6,495 nt of DNA from Peptococcaceae bacterium (GCA_031264885.1 JAISDM010000160.1:1-6495); one strand, 5' to 3'. Shown: positions 1-5,994, counted from the first letter of the stretch. Numbers and translations are program-made. The notes: generated by a model from the sequence alone, not told the origin.

Positions 1-1257
1 ACGGTGGCGGCGGAATTTAAGGTGTATGACGCGGAGACGGGAACCATGGAAGTGCAGGCGGTGGCGCAAAACTTCACCACGCGGCTGACCGGGAACCGGT
101 CTCCATCAGGGCAGCCAGGCCAGTCCGGGACACAACCAGGCCAATCCGGGGAGACGCCGGCACAGCCGAGTCAAGAGGCGACTCAACCGACACAGGAGGC
201 GGCACAGCCGAGTCAAGAGGCGGCTCAACCGACACAGGAGGCGGCACAGCCGACCCAACCGGCGGCGGAACCGACGCAGCCGGCAGCACAACCAACCCAA
301 CCGCCGGCAGAACCGACTCAGTCGGCAGCACAACCAACACAACCGCCGGCGGAACCGACTCAATCGGCAGCACAACCGACGCAGCCGGCAGCCCAGCCGA
401 CGCAATCGGCAACCCAACCGACGCAGCCGGCAACACAGCCGACCCAGCCGCCGACTCAACCGACCCAGTCACAGGATCAGTCAGCGGGTCAACCACCTAC
501 TCAACCTTCAAACATTTCATCCAATCAGTCCTCGGATCCGCCGCCGTCTCAGCCGGGAACCTCCGCCGCCGTTCAGACGCCGGGACTGCCCGGTTTCTCC
601 GGAAGCGAGGGAGACGCCGCGTATGACGTATATGCTCTTGGGAACGGCGAGTCCGGGAATCAGGCGCCGCCGAATCAAGCGGCGCTGGATCCGACGACAT
701 CTCTGGCGCCGCCGGCGAATCCAGCCGTGAACCCGGCGCCCGGTCAGACCGTATTGGCGGAAGCCGCGCCTGATCTAAATCTGCCTGACGGGGATGAAGC
801 GGATGGAACGCCGGATCCCGCGGCGGTTTCATTGCCCGGAGAGGCGCCGAAAGCGGAAATGGCCGCCGCCGGATACTCGCTCAATTACGACGGAACCGGA
901 CCTTTGGAAGTGCGTGTTGATATTCCTCTGGAGGAATTCCGGGAATTATACATGGACGGCGAACTTTGGATTAGGGAGACGGATTATACCGCGCGTTCCG
1001 GCAGCACCATTTTGACCGTGTCTCAGGCGCGTATGGAGCGGCTTGAGGCGGGCGGACACCGCTTGAGCGCGGTTTTTGCCAGTCAGACGGTGGACTTTGA
1101 ATTGACCTTGAGCGGCAGACCGGTTCTTGACGCCGGTTCGGTCAAAACCGGGAGCGTGATCCCAATGGCGGCCGGCGCCGGAGCGGTTCTGGCCGCGGCG
1201 CTGGTAATGATTCGGCAAGCCGCCGCAAAACGCCGCCGTTTGCGTCGGATCCTTTGA
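1..1257 (+). CDS. Repeat-rich surface protein with C-terminal membrane anchor, 5' end outside window
   Basis: The frame is open at the left edge, so this is the C-terminal part of a longer protein. The GTG at 4 has no ribosome binding site and is not taken as a start. Counting from that codon, residues 53-157 are fifteen 7-residue repeats (consensus AQPTQPA), followed by a Pro/Gly/Asn-rich linker. Around residues 295-375 is a small beta-rich domain with LYMDGELW and ETDYTARSGSTILTV, resembling X2/Ig-like modules of Bacillota surface proteins. Residues about 384-403 are a hydrophobic, Ala-rich membrane segment, followed by the basic tail AAAKRRRLRRIL. This is the layout of a wall-anchored protein: a stalk-like linker, an external domain and a C-terminal anchor. 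The sorting motif is not canonical: VKTGS stands where LPxTG would be expected. The exact function is not recognised. Parts of its 3' end recur at 2150-2354. Confidence 0.8.
   Translation, partial: TVAAEFKVYDAETGTMEVQAVAQNFTTRLTGNRSPSGQPGQSGTQPGQSGETPAQPSQEATQPTQEAAQPSQEAAQPTQEAAQPTQPAAEPTQPAAQPTQPPAEPTQSAAQPTQPPAEPTQSAAQPTQPAAQPTQSATQPTQPATQPTQPPTQPTQSQDQSAGQPPTQPSNISSNQSSDPPPSQPGTSAAVQTPGLPGFSGSEGDAAYDVYALGNGESGNQAPPNQAALDPTTSLAPPANPAVNPAPGQTVLAEAAPDLNLPDGDEADGTPDPAAVSLPGEAPKAEMAAAGYSLNYDGTGPLEVRVDIPLEEFRELYMDGELWIRETDYTARSGSTILTVSQARMERLEAGGHRLSAVFASQTVDFELTLSGRPVLDAGSVKTGSVIPMAAGAGAVLAAALVMIRQAAAKRRRLRRIL
160..474 (+). repeat. 21-nt tandem coding repeat (15 units)
   Basis: Fifteen in-frame 21-nt units encode the heptapeptide family AQPSQEA / AQPTQEA / AQPTQPA / AEPTQSA / TQPTQPP. 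The first four units carry Glu at position 6 and the later ones Pro or Ser, so the array has two sub-families. Third-base differences between units show that they have diverged. Such Pro/Thr/Gln-rich arrays usually form extended, wall-spanning or O-glycosylated stalks; that role is inferred here. The low complexity also opens long spurious frames on the minus strand. Confidence 0.9.
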
Positions 1258-1295
1258 CAAACGCTTCAAAATTGGATAACTTGACTTTAACAGCT

Positions 1296-1348
1296 AAAAA
1301 CGAGAAAAAGCCCGAAAAGCGTTGCAAATGCAAAGTTTTTCGGGCTTT
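1296..1348 (-). terminator. Rho-independent terminator of the dinJ-yafQ operon
   Basis: The arms at 1307-1318 and 1337-1348 pair perfectly over 12 bp (AAAGCCCGAAAA with TTTTCGGGCTTT), and an inner TTGCA/TGCAA stem at 1322-1333 extends the hairpin. Read on the minus strand, it starts 2 nt after the yafQ stop codon and is followed by a T-rich tract (CTTTTTCTCGTTTTT, ending about 1296). Read on the plus strand, the tail is only weakly T-rich, so it may also end transcripts of the upstream surface-protein gene, but less efficiently. Confidence 0.85.
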
Positions 1349-1350
1349 CG

Positions 1351-1623
1351 TTAGAACAAATCCGAGTGGGAGCCGGCGCGGGACGCGATGAGAATTAGGT
1401 TTCCTTTATCAACCGCATAAATTAAAAGCCAATCCGGCAGAATGTGACACTCACGGAATCCGGCGTAATCGCCCACAAGCGCGTGGTCTTTGTGCTTGGG
1501 GGCAAGCGGTTTTTCTTCCGCGAGTGTTTGGAGTATATCATCCAATAAATTCATTGGAAGCCCGCGCTTTATCGCGCGTTTTCTGTCTTTCCGATATTGC
1601 GAGGTGGGTTGAAGATTAAGCAT
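1351..1623 (-). CDS. yafQ: YafQ-family mRNA interferase toxin (RelE superfamily)
   Basis: This 90-residue protein has the usual length of YafQ toxins, which are ribosome-dependent endoribonucleases that cut translated mRNA. The N-terminus (QPTSQYRKDRKRAIKRG) matches the basic first helix of the family. The active-site residues known from E. coli YafQ are all in place: His47 in KDHAL, His60-Ile-Leu-Pro-Asp64-Trp65, His86 in GSHSDLF, and the terminal Phe90. The toxin therefore looks intact and catalytically competent. ATG at 1621-1623 follows AGGGGTGG at 1627-1634, only 11 nt after the antitoxin stop, so the two genes form one operon with the antitoxin first. Its neutralising partner is the RelB/DinJ protein encoded just upstream. 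The segment before GSHSDLF reads IASRA, slightly different from the common RTG, which should not affect catalysis. Confidence 0.93.
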   Translation of the reverse strand: MLNLQPTSQYRKDRKRAIKRGLPMNLLDDILQTLAEEKPLAPKHKDHALVGDYAGFRECHILPDWLLIYAVDKGNLILIASRAGSHSDLF

Positions 1624-1634
1624 TATCCACCCCT

Positions 1635-1919
1635 TTAATCATCCGCGTCAATATCAGCGTTCATCTCCGCGACGCTTGCGTATACCTTCGCATGGACTTT
1701 CCCGGCCATCATGTCCCGCGCCTCCTGCATTGCGGCTTCCGTTTCCGCGTTGTAGCGCGGCCGGCGCAATTCAAAAGGCAACCCGCCCACAAGCAGGGAT
1801 TGACGCAAAAACATCGTTACCGCATCCGTGACCGTTATGCCAAACGTGGAGTAAAGCTGTTCCGCGCCCGCTTTTGTTTCCGGGTCAAGGCGGATATGCA
1901 AATCTGCGCTTCTCGCCAT
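1635..1919 (-). CDS. dinJ: RelB/DinJ-family antitoxin
   Basis: A 94-residue protein with the standard two-part layout of DinJ antitoxins. Residues about 3-50 form a ribbon-helix-helix DNA-binding domain: the strand SADLHIRLDPETK, a helix AGAEQLYSTFG, then ITVTDAVTMFLRQSLLVGGLPFEL. The acidic C-terminal part (ETEAAMQEARDMMAG to the end) is the likely toxin-wrapping segment. It should neutralise the downstream YafQ toxin and repress its own operon, as is known for the family. The ATG at 1917-1919 has a good ribosome binding site (AGAGGTGA at 1926-1933, spacing 6-7 nt). A promoter and candidate operator repeats lie directly upstream at 1941-1972. Confidence 0.93.
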   Translation of the reverse strand: MARSADLHIRLDPETKAGAEQLYSTFGITVTDAVTMFLRQSLLVGGLPFELRRPRYNAETEAAMQEARDMMAGKVHAKVYASVAEMNADIDADD

Positions 1920-1940
1920 AAAAAATCACCTCTCGCCAAT

Positions 1941-1969
1941 AGCATACCCTAATGCGAACATAAATGCAA
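1941..1969 (-). promoter_or_regulatory. Promoter of the dinJ-yafQ operon
   Basis: Read on the minus strand, a -35 box TTGCAT (1964-1969) and a -10 box TATGCT (1941-1946) are separated by exactly 17 nt. Transcription would begin near 1934, giving a very short leader that goes straight into the antitoxin ribosome binding site. The call rests on match to consensus, spacing and position. Confidence 0.7.
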
Positions 1970-1972
1970 CAT
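1952..1972. promoter_or_regulatory. Candidate antitoxin operator: imperfect direct repeat
   Basis: ATGCGAACAT (1952-1961) and ATGCAACAT (1964-1972) are near-identical direct copies lying 2 nt apart. They cover the spacer and -35 box of the dinJ promoter. Ribbon-helix-helix antitoxins bind short repeated sites overlapping their own promoter, so this is a plausible autorepression site; the binding itself is inferred. Confidence 0.4.
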
Positions 1973-1984
1973 GAACTTATTTTG

Positions 1985-2017
1985 ACTTCGGGCCAACTGC
2001 CCCGGGTGGCCCGAAGT
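1985..2017. repeat. Perfect 11-bp inverted repeat (hairpin), no T-tract
   Basis: ACTTCGGGCCA (1985-1995) and TGGCCCGAAGT (2007-2017) are exact reverse complements around an 11-nt loop that contains CCCGGG. Neither side has the T-run of an intrinsic terminator. It lies between the divergent dinJ promoter and the PrgI-gene fragment. It could be a degraded terminator, an operator, or a recombination-end remnant. Confidence 0.6.
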
Positions 2018-2027
2018 ATAACTGAAA

Positions 2028-2336
2028 ATGCATGAACAAAACGATTTGAGCAGAATCAAGACGAAAATGGCTTTCAATCTCACAAAAAGGCAGCTCGTCT
2101 GCTTCGGGACGGCAGCGGCCATTGGGATACCGGCGTATCTTTTTACCTGCGGCGCTGGATCCGGCGGTCTCTCTGGCGCTGCCGGCGAATTCAGCCGTTG
2201 GAGGAATTCCGGGAATTATACATGGACGGCGAACTTTGGATTAGAGAGACGGATTATACCGCGCGTTCTGGCTGCGGCGCTGGTAATGATTCGGCAAGTC
2301 GCCGCAAAACGCCGCCGTTTGCGTCGGATCCTTTGA
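2028..2336 (+). pseudogene. Chimeric relic: PrgI-family N-terminus fused to pieces of the surface-protein gene
   Basis: An open frame of 102 codons made of two unrelated parts. Residues about 6-40 (DLSRIKTKMAFNLTKRQL, then a hydrophobic segment) match the start of PrgI-family proteins, small inner-membrane components of type IV secretion in Clostridia conjugative elements that are normally roughly 100 residues or more. From 2150 on the DNA is a deleted copy of the upstream surface-protein gene, read first out of frame and then, after two deletions, back in the original frame. The predicted product therefore ends in the same membrane tail, AAKRRRLRRIL. No ribosome binding site precedes the ATG at 2028, so expression is not supported. 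It is best read as mobile-element debris; a maintained fusion protein is possible but unlikely. Confidence 0.7.
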
Positions 2337-2354
2337 CAAACGCTTCAAAATTGG
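2150..2354 (+). repeat. Internally deleted duplicate of the surface-protein gene 3' end
   Basis: Three collinear blocks match the first gene: 2150-2198 = 680-728 (6 differences in 49 nt), 2199-2264 = 929-994 (1 in 66), and 2265-2354 = 1186-1275 (2 in 90). The last block includes the stop codon and 18 nt beyond it. The copy lacks 200 nt between the first two blocks and 191 nt between the second and third. The second deletion falls between near-identical 8-mers, GTTCCGGC at 995 and GTTCTGGC at 1186. Almost all differences are transitions. Confidence 0.9.
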
Positions 2355-2399
2355 CATTGAGCAGGCTAAGCTACGAATCGCAGCTCATCAAAAAATCGC

Positions 2400-2428
2400 T
2401 TGACGCCGCTGAATGTTCAGCCTATAAT
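2400..2428 (+). promoter_or_regulatory. Promoter of the AlbA_2/DUF234 operon
   Basis: A -35 box TTGACG (2400-2405) and a perfect -10 box TATAAT (2423-2428) are separated by exactly 17 nt. Transcription would start near 2435, about 23 nt before the ATG at 2458. This is the best sigma-A-type promoter in the window. Confidence 0.82.
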
Positions 2429-2445
2429 ATGAATATGCTGAATGT
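2408..2445. promoter_or_regulatory. Candidate operator: palindrome in promoter spacer plus downstream half-repeat
   Basis: GCTGAA-TG-TTCAGC (2408-2421) is a perfect 6-bp-arm palindrome that fills most of the -35/-10 spacer. The 9-mer GCTGAATGT that starts it (2408-2416) recurs in the same direction at 2437-2445, at the expected transcript start. A repressor bound here would block RNA polymerase. The first gene of the operon carries a winged-helix domain, which makes autoregulation a reasonable guess. Confidence 0.5.
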
Positions 2446-2457
2446 GAGGTGGATGGA

Positions 2458-3765
2458 ATGATTGAAACCGAGAAGCTGGAGTTCAAAAGCATCGTATCCG
2501 ATGATATTTATAAGGGTGTCGTCGCTTTTGCCAATGACGGCGGCGGGACGATACTGATCGGAGTGAATAAACAAGGCGAGACTGTGCCGCTCGGCGACAT
2601 TGACAGTGAATATGCCCGTCTTACCAATGGAATACGCGACGCCATCGCGCCGGATGTGACGATGTTCGTAAAGTATACGCTGGAAGAAGGCGGTATAATC
2701 CGCGTGGAAATATCCGAAGGTACTTATAAGCCGTACTATCTCGTATCCAAAGGTTTGAAACCGTCGGGCGTATATATTCGTCAGGGGGCGACGCCCGTTC
2801 CTGTCTCTCAGGAGCAAATCCGGCAGATGATAAAGAACGCCGACGGCGACTTGTTTGAGGAAACGCGTTCGCTGGAACAGAGTCTGACATTCGATTCCTG
2901 CGGAAAAGTGTTCGCGGAAAACAATACGGCGTTCGGAGAAGATAAGTATAATGTCCTCGGTATTCGGAGCGCGGCTCAGAACCAGTACACGAATCTTGCC
3001 CTGCTCCTGTCCGACCAGTGTACTCACACCATAAAGGTCGCTGTGTTTGCCGACGGGCAGAATACCGTATTCCGCGACCGCAAGGAATTCGCCGGATCTG
3101 TGCTGAAGCAAACGGAGGAAACATTTGATTATCTCCAGCTCTGTAATCAGAACCGTTCCGTCATTGACGGCCTTGTGCGCCGCGACTTCTGGGATTATCC
3201 CAAGGACGCCCTGCGCGAGGCTTTGGTGAACGCGATCATTCATCGGGATTACAGTTACAGCGGAAGCATTATTATAAACGTCAATGATAAGCGCATAGAG
3301 TTCACGTCTATCGGCGGACTGCCGCCCGGACTTCTGCCGCAAGACATTATGAACGGCATATCCCAGCCGCGCAACCGCCTCCTTGTCGAGATATTCCACA
3401 GGCTTAACTTGATCGAAGCCTACGGTACGGGTATTCGACGCATATTCGCGCAGTACGGCGAATGTGAGCAAAAACCGGAAATAGTTGTTACGCCCAATTC
3501 GTTCAAGCTGGTATTGCCAAATATGAACACGGCCGGCGACGGATATAGATACGAGCTAAACGGGCAGGCGAAAGCCATTTTGGATTTTCTCGATCAACAC
3601 GGCGAGGCCGCCGAGGAAGACTTGCAGGAACTGCTTAACGTCAAGCGTACCCGCGCGTACACGCTTGCGAAACAAATGGCCGACGCCGGGCTGATCAAAA
3701 TAATCGGACGCGGCGTGAATAAGAAGTATGTATCGGACAACAAATCACGATTTGTAAAATCTTGA
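2458..3765 (+). CDS. AlbA_2 (Schlafen-type) domain / GHKL-like ATPase / winged-helix putative regulator
   Basis: A 435-residue protein of the COG2865 type. An N-terminal AlbA_2 domain covers residues about 4-126 (EKLEFK, ANDGGGTILIGV, GVYIRQGATPVPVS). Next comes a GHKL-like ATPase segment with the N-box-like REALVNAIIHRDYS at 253-266 (Glu254, Asn258), then SIGGLPPGLLPQDI and AYGTGIRRI at 321-329. The C-terminus (about 368-425) is a winged-helix segment with the likely recognition helix KRTRAYTLAKQMADAG. Members are annotated as transcriptional regulators or RNA-binding proteins, mostly without experimental support. The start is the ATG at 2458, five nt after AGGTGG; a GTG at 2449 in the same frame lies within this ribosome binding site and is unlikely. 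It is first in an operon with the DUF234 ATPase, 23 nt upstream, and has a strong promoter carrying a palindrome. No damage is visible. Confidence 0.88.
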   Translation: MIETEKLEFKSIVSDDIYKGVVAFANDGGGTILIGVNKQGETVPLGDIDSEYARLTNGIRDAIAPDVTMFVKYTLEEGGIIRVEISEGTYKPYYLVSKGLKPSGVYIRQGATPVPVSQEQIRQMIKNADGDLFEETRSLEQSLTFDSCGKVFAENNTAFGEDKYNVLGIRSAAQNQYTNLALLLSDQCTHTIKVAVFADGQNTVFRDRKEFAGSVLKQTEETFDYLQLCNQNRSVIDGLVRRDFWDYPKDALREALVNAIIHRDYSYSGSIIINVNDKRIEFTSIGGLPPGLLPQDIMNGISQPRNRLLVEIFHRLNLIEAYGTGIRRIFAQYGECEQKPEIVVTPNSFKLVLPNMNTAGDGYRYELNGQAKAILDFLDQHGEAAEEDLQELLNVKRTRAYTLAKQMADAGLIKIIGRGVNKKYVSDNKSRFVKS

Positions 3766-3788
3766 TTTGATGAAATGAGGTGTATCCA

Positions 3789-5279
3789 GTGTTTATCGGG
3801 CGCGAACAGGAGCTGCGGTTCTTTGAGGATAAATACAACGCGGGCGGCGGGCAGCTGCTTGTGCTTTACGGGCGGCGCAGGGTCGGCAAGACCGAGCTGC
3901 TCCGCAGGTTTTGCGAGGGCAAGCCTCATGTCTTTTATGCCTGCCGCGAGACGACGGACACGGAGCAAATCCGGGCGTTCTCTGAGCGCGTTTTGTCGTC
4001 CGGCCATCCGGCGGCCAAGTATATCAGCGTGTTCCCCGACTGGGCGGCCGCGCTTGGCTCTGTCGCCGAATTGCCGTCAAACGGCGAAAAAAAACTGCTG
4101 GTCATCGACGAATTCCCCTATATGTGCAAGGGCAATCCGTCCATACCGTCGCTTCTGCAAAATCTGTGGGATGAAACACTCAAGGATCAAAATGTGATGC
4201 TAGTCCTGTGCGGCAGCGCGATGAGCTTCATCGAGAAGGAACTGCTGTCGGAGAAGAGGCCGCTCTACGGCCGCGCCACCGGGATTTATAAAATGAACGA
4301 GATGCCGTTCTATGACGCGGTCCAATTCTTTCCCTCTTACTCCGATGAGGATAAGATTCTGGCATATTCCGTGCTGGGCGGCGTCCCGCATTATCTGCGC
4401 CAGTTTGACGCGAAACTGCCGCTGGATGAAAATATCGTCAAGAACATATTGACCAATGGCTGCGCGCTGTACAGCGAGGTGGAGTTCCTCATACGGCAAG
4501 AGCTGCGCGAGGCGGCCCTTTACAACACCATCATTGAAGCGATTGCTTTGGGGAATACCCAGCTAAATGATATTTACACCAAAACGCGGATTGACAAATC
4601 CAAGATCAGCGTTTACCTGAAAAATCTGATGGCGCTTGAGATCATTCAGCGCGAGTTTCCTGTGCTGTCCGGCGATAAAGAAAAGGCGTCGTCCTCACGG
4701 GGCCTGTACAGGATTACAGACAACTTTTTCCGTTTTTGGTTTGGGTTTGTCTTCACGAGTCTGTCGGATTTGGAGGACGGCGACGCCGAGGGCGTGTACA
4801 GGCATTTTGTGTCCCCGCGGCTAAACGAGTTTGCCGCGCCTGTGTTTGAGCACATCTGCCGTGAGTTCACCGCCAAACAAAACCGCGAGGGCAGGCTGCC
4901 TTTCCGCGCCGCGAAGGTCGGGCGGTGGTGGGGCAAGTCGGTCCGGACCGAAGCGGCGGCGGGGAAGCCCAGGCCGCTTTCTTACGAGACCGAAATTGAC
5001 GTAATGGCGGCGGACAGGGGCGCGAAGAATATTTTGATCGGCGAATGTAAATTCCGCAGCTCGCTGGTTACGCGGGGAGACTTGGATAAGCTGGCTGAAA
5101 AATACGCGCCGGCTAAAACAAAGATAAGTTACAGCCTGTTTTCCAAATCGGGGTTTTCGCAAGACTTGCTGGACGAAGCGAGACGGAATCAAAACCTTTC
5201 GCTTTACAGCTTGACTGATATTTTGGGAGGAGGGGCTTATGCCGGACGTGAAGAAAAGGTATCGGCTGATCGCCTGTGA
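3789..5279 (+). CDS. DUF234-type AAA ATPase with C-terminal PD-(D/E)XK-like motif
   Basis: This 496-residue P-loop ATPase starts with MFIGREQELRFF, typical of the family. Walker A is GRRRVGKT at 28-35, Walker B is LLVIDE at 103-108 (Asp107, Glu108), and LVLCGSA at 138-144 is a likely sensor strand. A winged-helix-like segment (about 258-290) precedes the DUF234 region (YRITDNFFRFWFGFV, 307-321). ETEIDVMA with Asp404, and GECKFR with Glu419 and Lys421, form a PD-(D/E)XK-like nuclease core. Cellular targets are unknown; a nucleic-acid role is inferred. GTG at 3789 is preferred because TGAGGTG lies 6 nt before it and it gives the usual N-terminus; the in-frame GTG at 3780 overlaps that site. Oddly, the last 17 residues after LYSLTDIL come from the ribosome binding site and 5' end of the next gene, an overlap of 41 nt. 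The family-like part ends at residue 479, so the stop codon looks lost. Confidence 0.88.
   Translation: MFIGREQELRFFEDKYNAGGGQLLVLYGRRRVGKTELLRRFCEGKPHVFYACRETTDTEQIRAFSERVLSSGHPAAKYISVFPDWAAALGSVAELPSNGEKKLLVIDEFPYMCKGNPSIPSLLQNLWDETLKDQNVMLVLCGSAMSFIEKELLSEKRPLYGRATGIYKMNEMPFYDAVQFFPSYSDEDKILAYSVLGGVPHYLRQFDAKLPLDENIVKNILTNGCALYSEVEFLIRQELREAALYNTIIEAIALGNTQLNDIYTKTRIDKSKISVYLKNLMALEIIQREFPVLSGDKEKASSSRGLYRITDNFFRFWFGFVFTSLSDLEDGDAEGVYRHFVSPRLNEFAAPVFEHICREFTAKQNREGRLPFRAAKVGRWWGKSVRTEAAAGKPRPLSYETEIDVMAADRGAKNILIGECKFRSSLVTRGDLDKLAEKYAPAKTKISYSLFSKSGFSQDLLDEARRNQNLSLYSLTDILGGGAYAGREEKVSADRL
5225..5235 (+). promoter_or_regulatory. Ribosome binding site of the DUF1638 gene, inside the ATPase gene
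   Basis: GGGAGGAGGGG, a near-perfect Shine-Dalgarno sequence, ends 3 nt before the ATG at 5239 (core GGAGG spaced about 7 nt). It settles the DUF1638 start although that start lies 41 nt inside the preceding reading frame. Confidence 0.85.
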
Positions 5280-5994
5280 GGTCATGTTCCGCGAGATCTG
5301 TCTGTGCGCCGCTCAATGCCGCGATATTATAGACATTTCTTTTATGGAGCAGGGCTATCACGCCATCGGCGATGAAAAAATGCGTAAAAAATTGCAGGCG
5401 GAGATCGACCGTATTCACGCGGAGGATTATGACGCGATCCTTCTGTGTTACGGTCTTTGCAGCAATGGGACTCAGGGCTTGCGCGCCGGGGTTCCCATTG
5501 TGATCCCGCGGGCGCACGACTGTATAACGCTTCTGATGGGTTCAAAGGAAGCGTACAGGGAGTATTTTTTTGCCAATCCCGGAACGTTCTTTTTGTCTTC
5601 CGGATGGCTTGAGCGGGACGCGCGGGGATATGAGGAGGGTTTTGCCCAGCAATCCGTCCACGGCAAGGATTTGAGCTATTATACCGCGCTTTATGATGAG
5701 GAGACCGCGAAGTATCTTATGGAAACCCTGGGCGATCCTACGGCCAATTATAAGAAGATCGCTTTTATCCACACCGGAACCGGCGCAGGCTCCGAGGACA
5801 GAGAATCGGCCCGCGGGATGGCCGCGGAGAAAGACTGGGCGTTTGAGGAAATCACGGGGAACACGTCGCTGATCGCGGGACTGCTGAGCGGGAATTGGGA
5901 CGCGGAGAAATACCTCGTGGTGAACCCCGGCGACACGATTGCCCCGTCCTATGACGACGGGGTGGTCGCGGCGGAAAAAGTTACGAGGGATTAG
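5239..5994 (+). CDS. DUF1638 domain-containing protein
   Basis: A 251-residue soluble protein with no signal peptide. It shows the family hallmarks of DUF1638: CEVMFREI (Cys13), YGLCSNGTQGL at 71-81 (Cys74), IPRAHDCITLLMGS at 89-102 (His93, Cys95), and NPGTFFLSSGWLE at 113-125. The biochemical role of the family is unknown. It is common in anaerobes, and some members lie beside corrinoid methyltransferase genes, though none is visible here. The conserved Cys and His residues would suit metal or cofactor binding, which is inference. It appears full-length and intact. The next gene begins 13 nt after its stop with its own AGGAGG site, so the two are probably co-transcribed. No convincing promoter is visible directly upstream; transcription may come through from the ATPase operon. 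Confidence 0.88.
   Translation: MPDVKKRYRLIACEVMFREICLCAAQCRDIIDISFMEQGYHAIGDEKMRKKLQAEIDRIHAEDYDAILLCYGLCSNGTQGLRAGVPIVIPRAHDCITLLMGSKEAYREYFFANPGTFFLSSGWLERDARGYEEGFAQQSVHGKDLSYYTALYDEETAKYLMETLGDPTANYKKIAFIHTGTGAGSEDRESARGMAAEKDWAFEEITGNTSLIAGLLSGNWDAEKYLVVNPGDTIAPSYDDGVVAAEKVTRD

Noticed and set aside
160..474. CRISPR-like array from regular repeats
   Set aside because: The units are contiguous 21-nt in-frame coding repeats with no unique spacers, inside an open reading frame.
74..496. Long minus-strand open frames (74-496 and 106-459) opposite the repeat array
   Set aside because: They are by-products of the 21-nt periodic, GC-rich repeat: low-complexity Leu/Arg/Val strings with no ribosome binding site and no recognisable domain.
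1982..2022. Plus-strand promoter TTGACT ... TATAAC before the PrgI relic
   Set aside because: The spacing is 29 nt, far beyond the 16-19 nt required, and most of it is taken up by the inverted repeat.
2198..2461. Plus-strand open frame starting with MEEFRELYMDGELW
   Set aside because: It is the second duplicated block in its original frame, shifted into nonsense by the 191-nt deletion, and it runs through the downstream promoter; it is a relic, not a gene.
2422..3471. 349-codon minus-strand open frame
   Set aside because: It lies fully opposite the well-supported AlbA_2/ATPase gene, whose domains are clear, and its own translation shows no known domain.
3775..4197. Plus-strand open frame beginning with an ATG just upstream of the DUF234 ATPase start
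   Set aside because: It is the shifted frame of the ATPase gene with an Arg/Ser/Cys-rich translation; the overlapping frame carries the Walker motifs.
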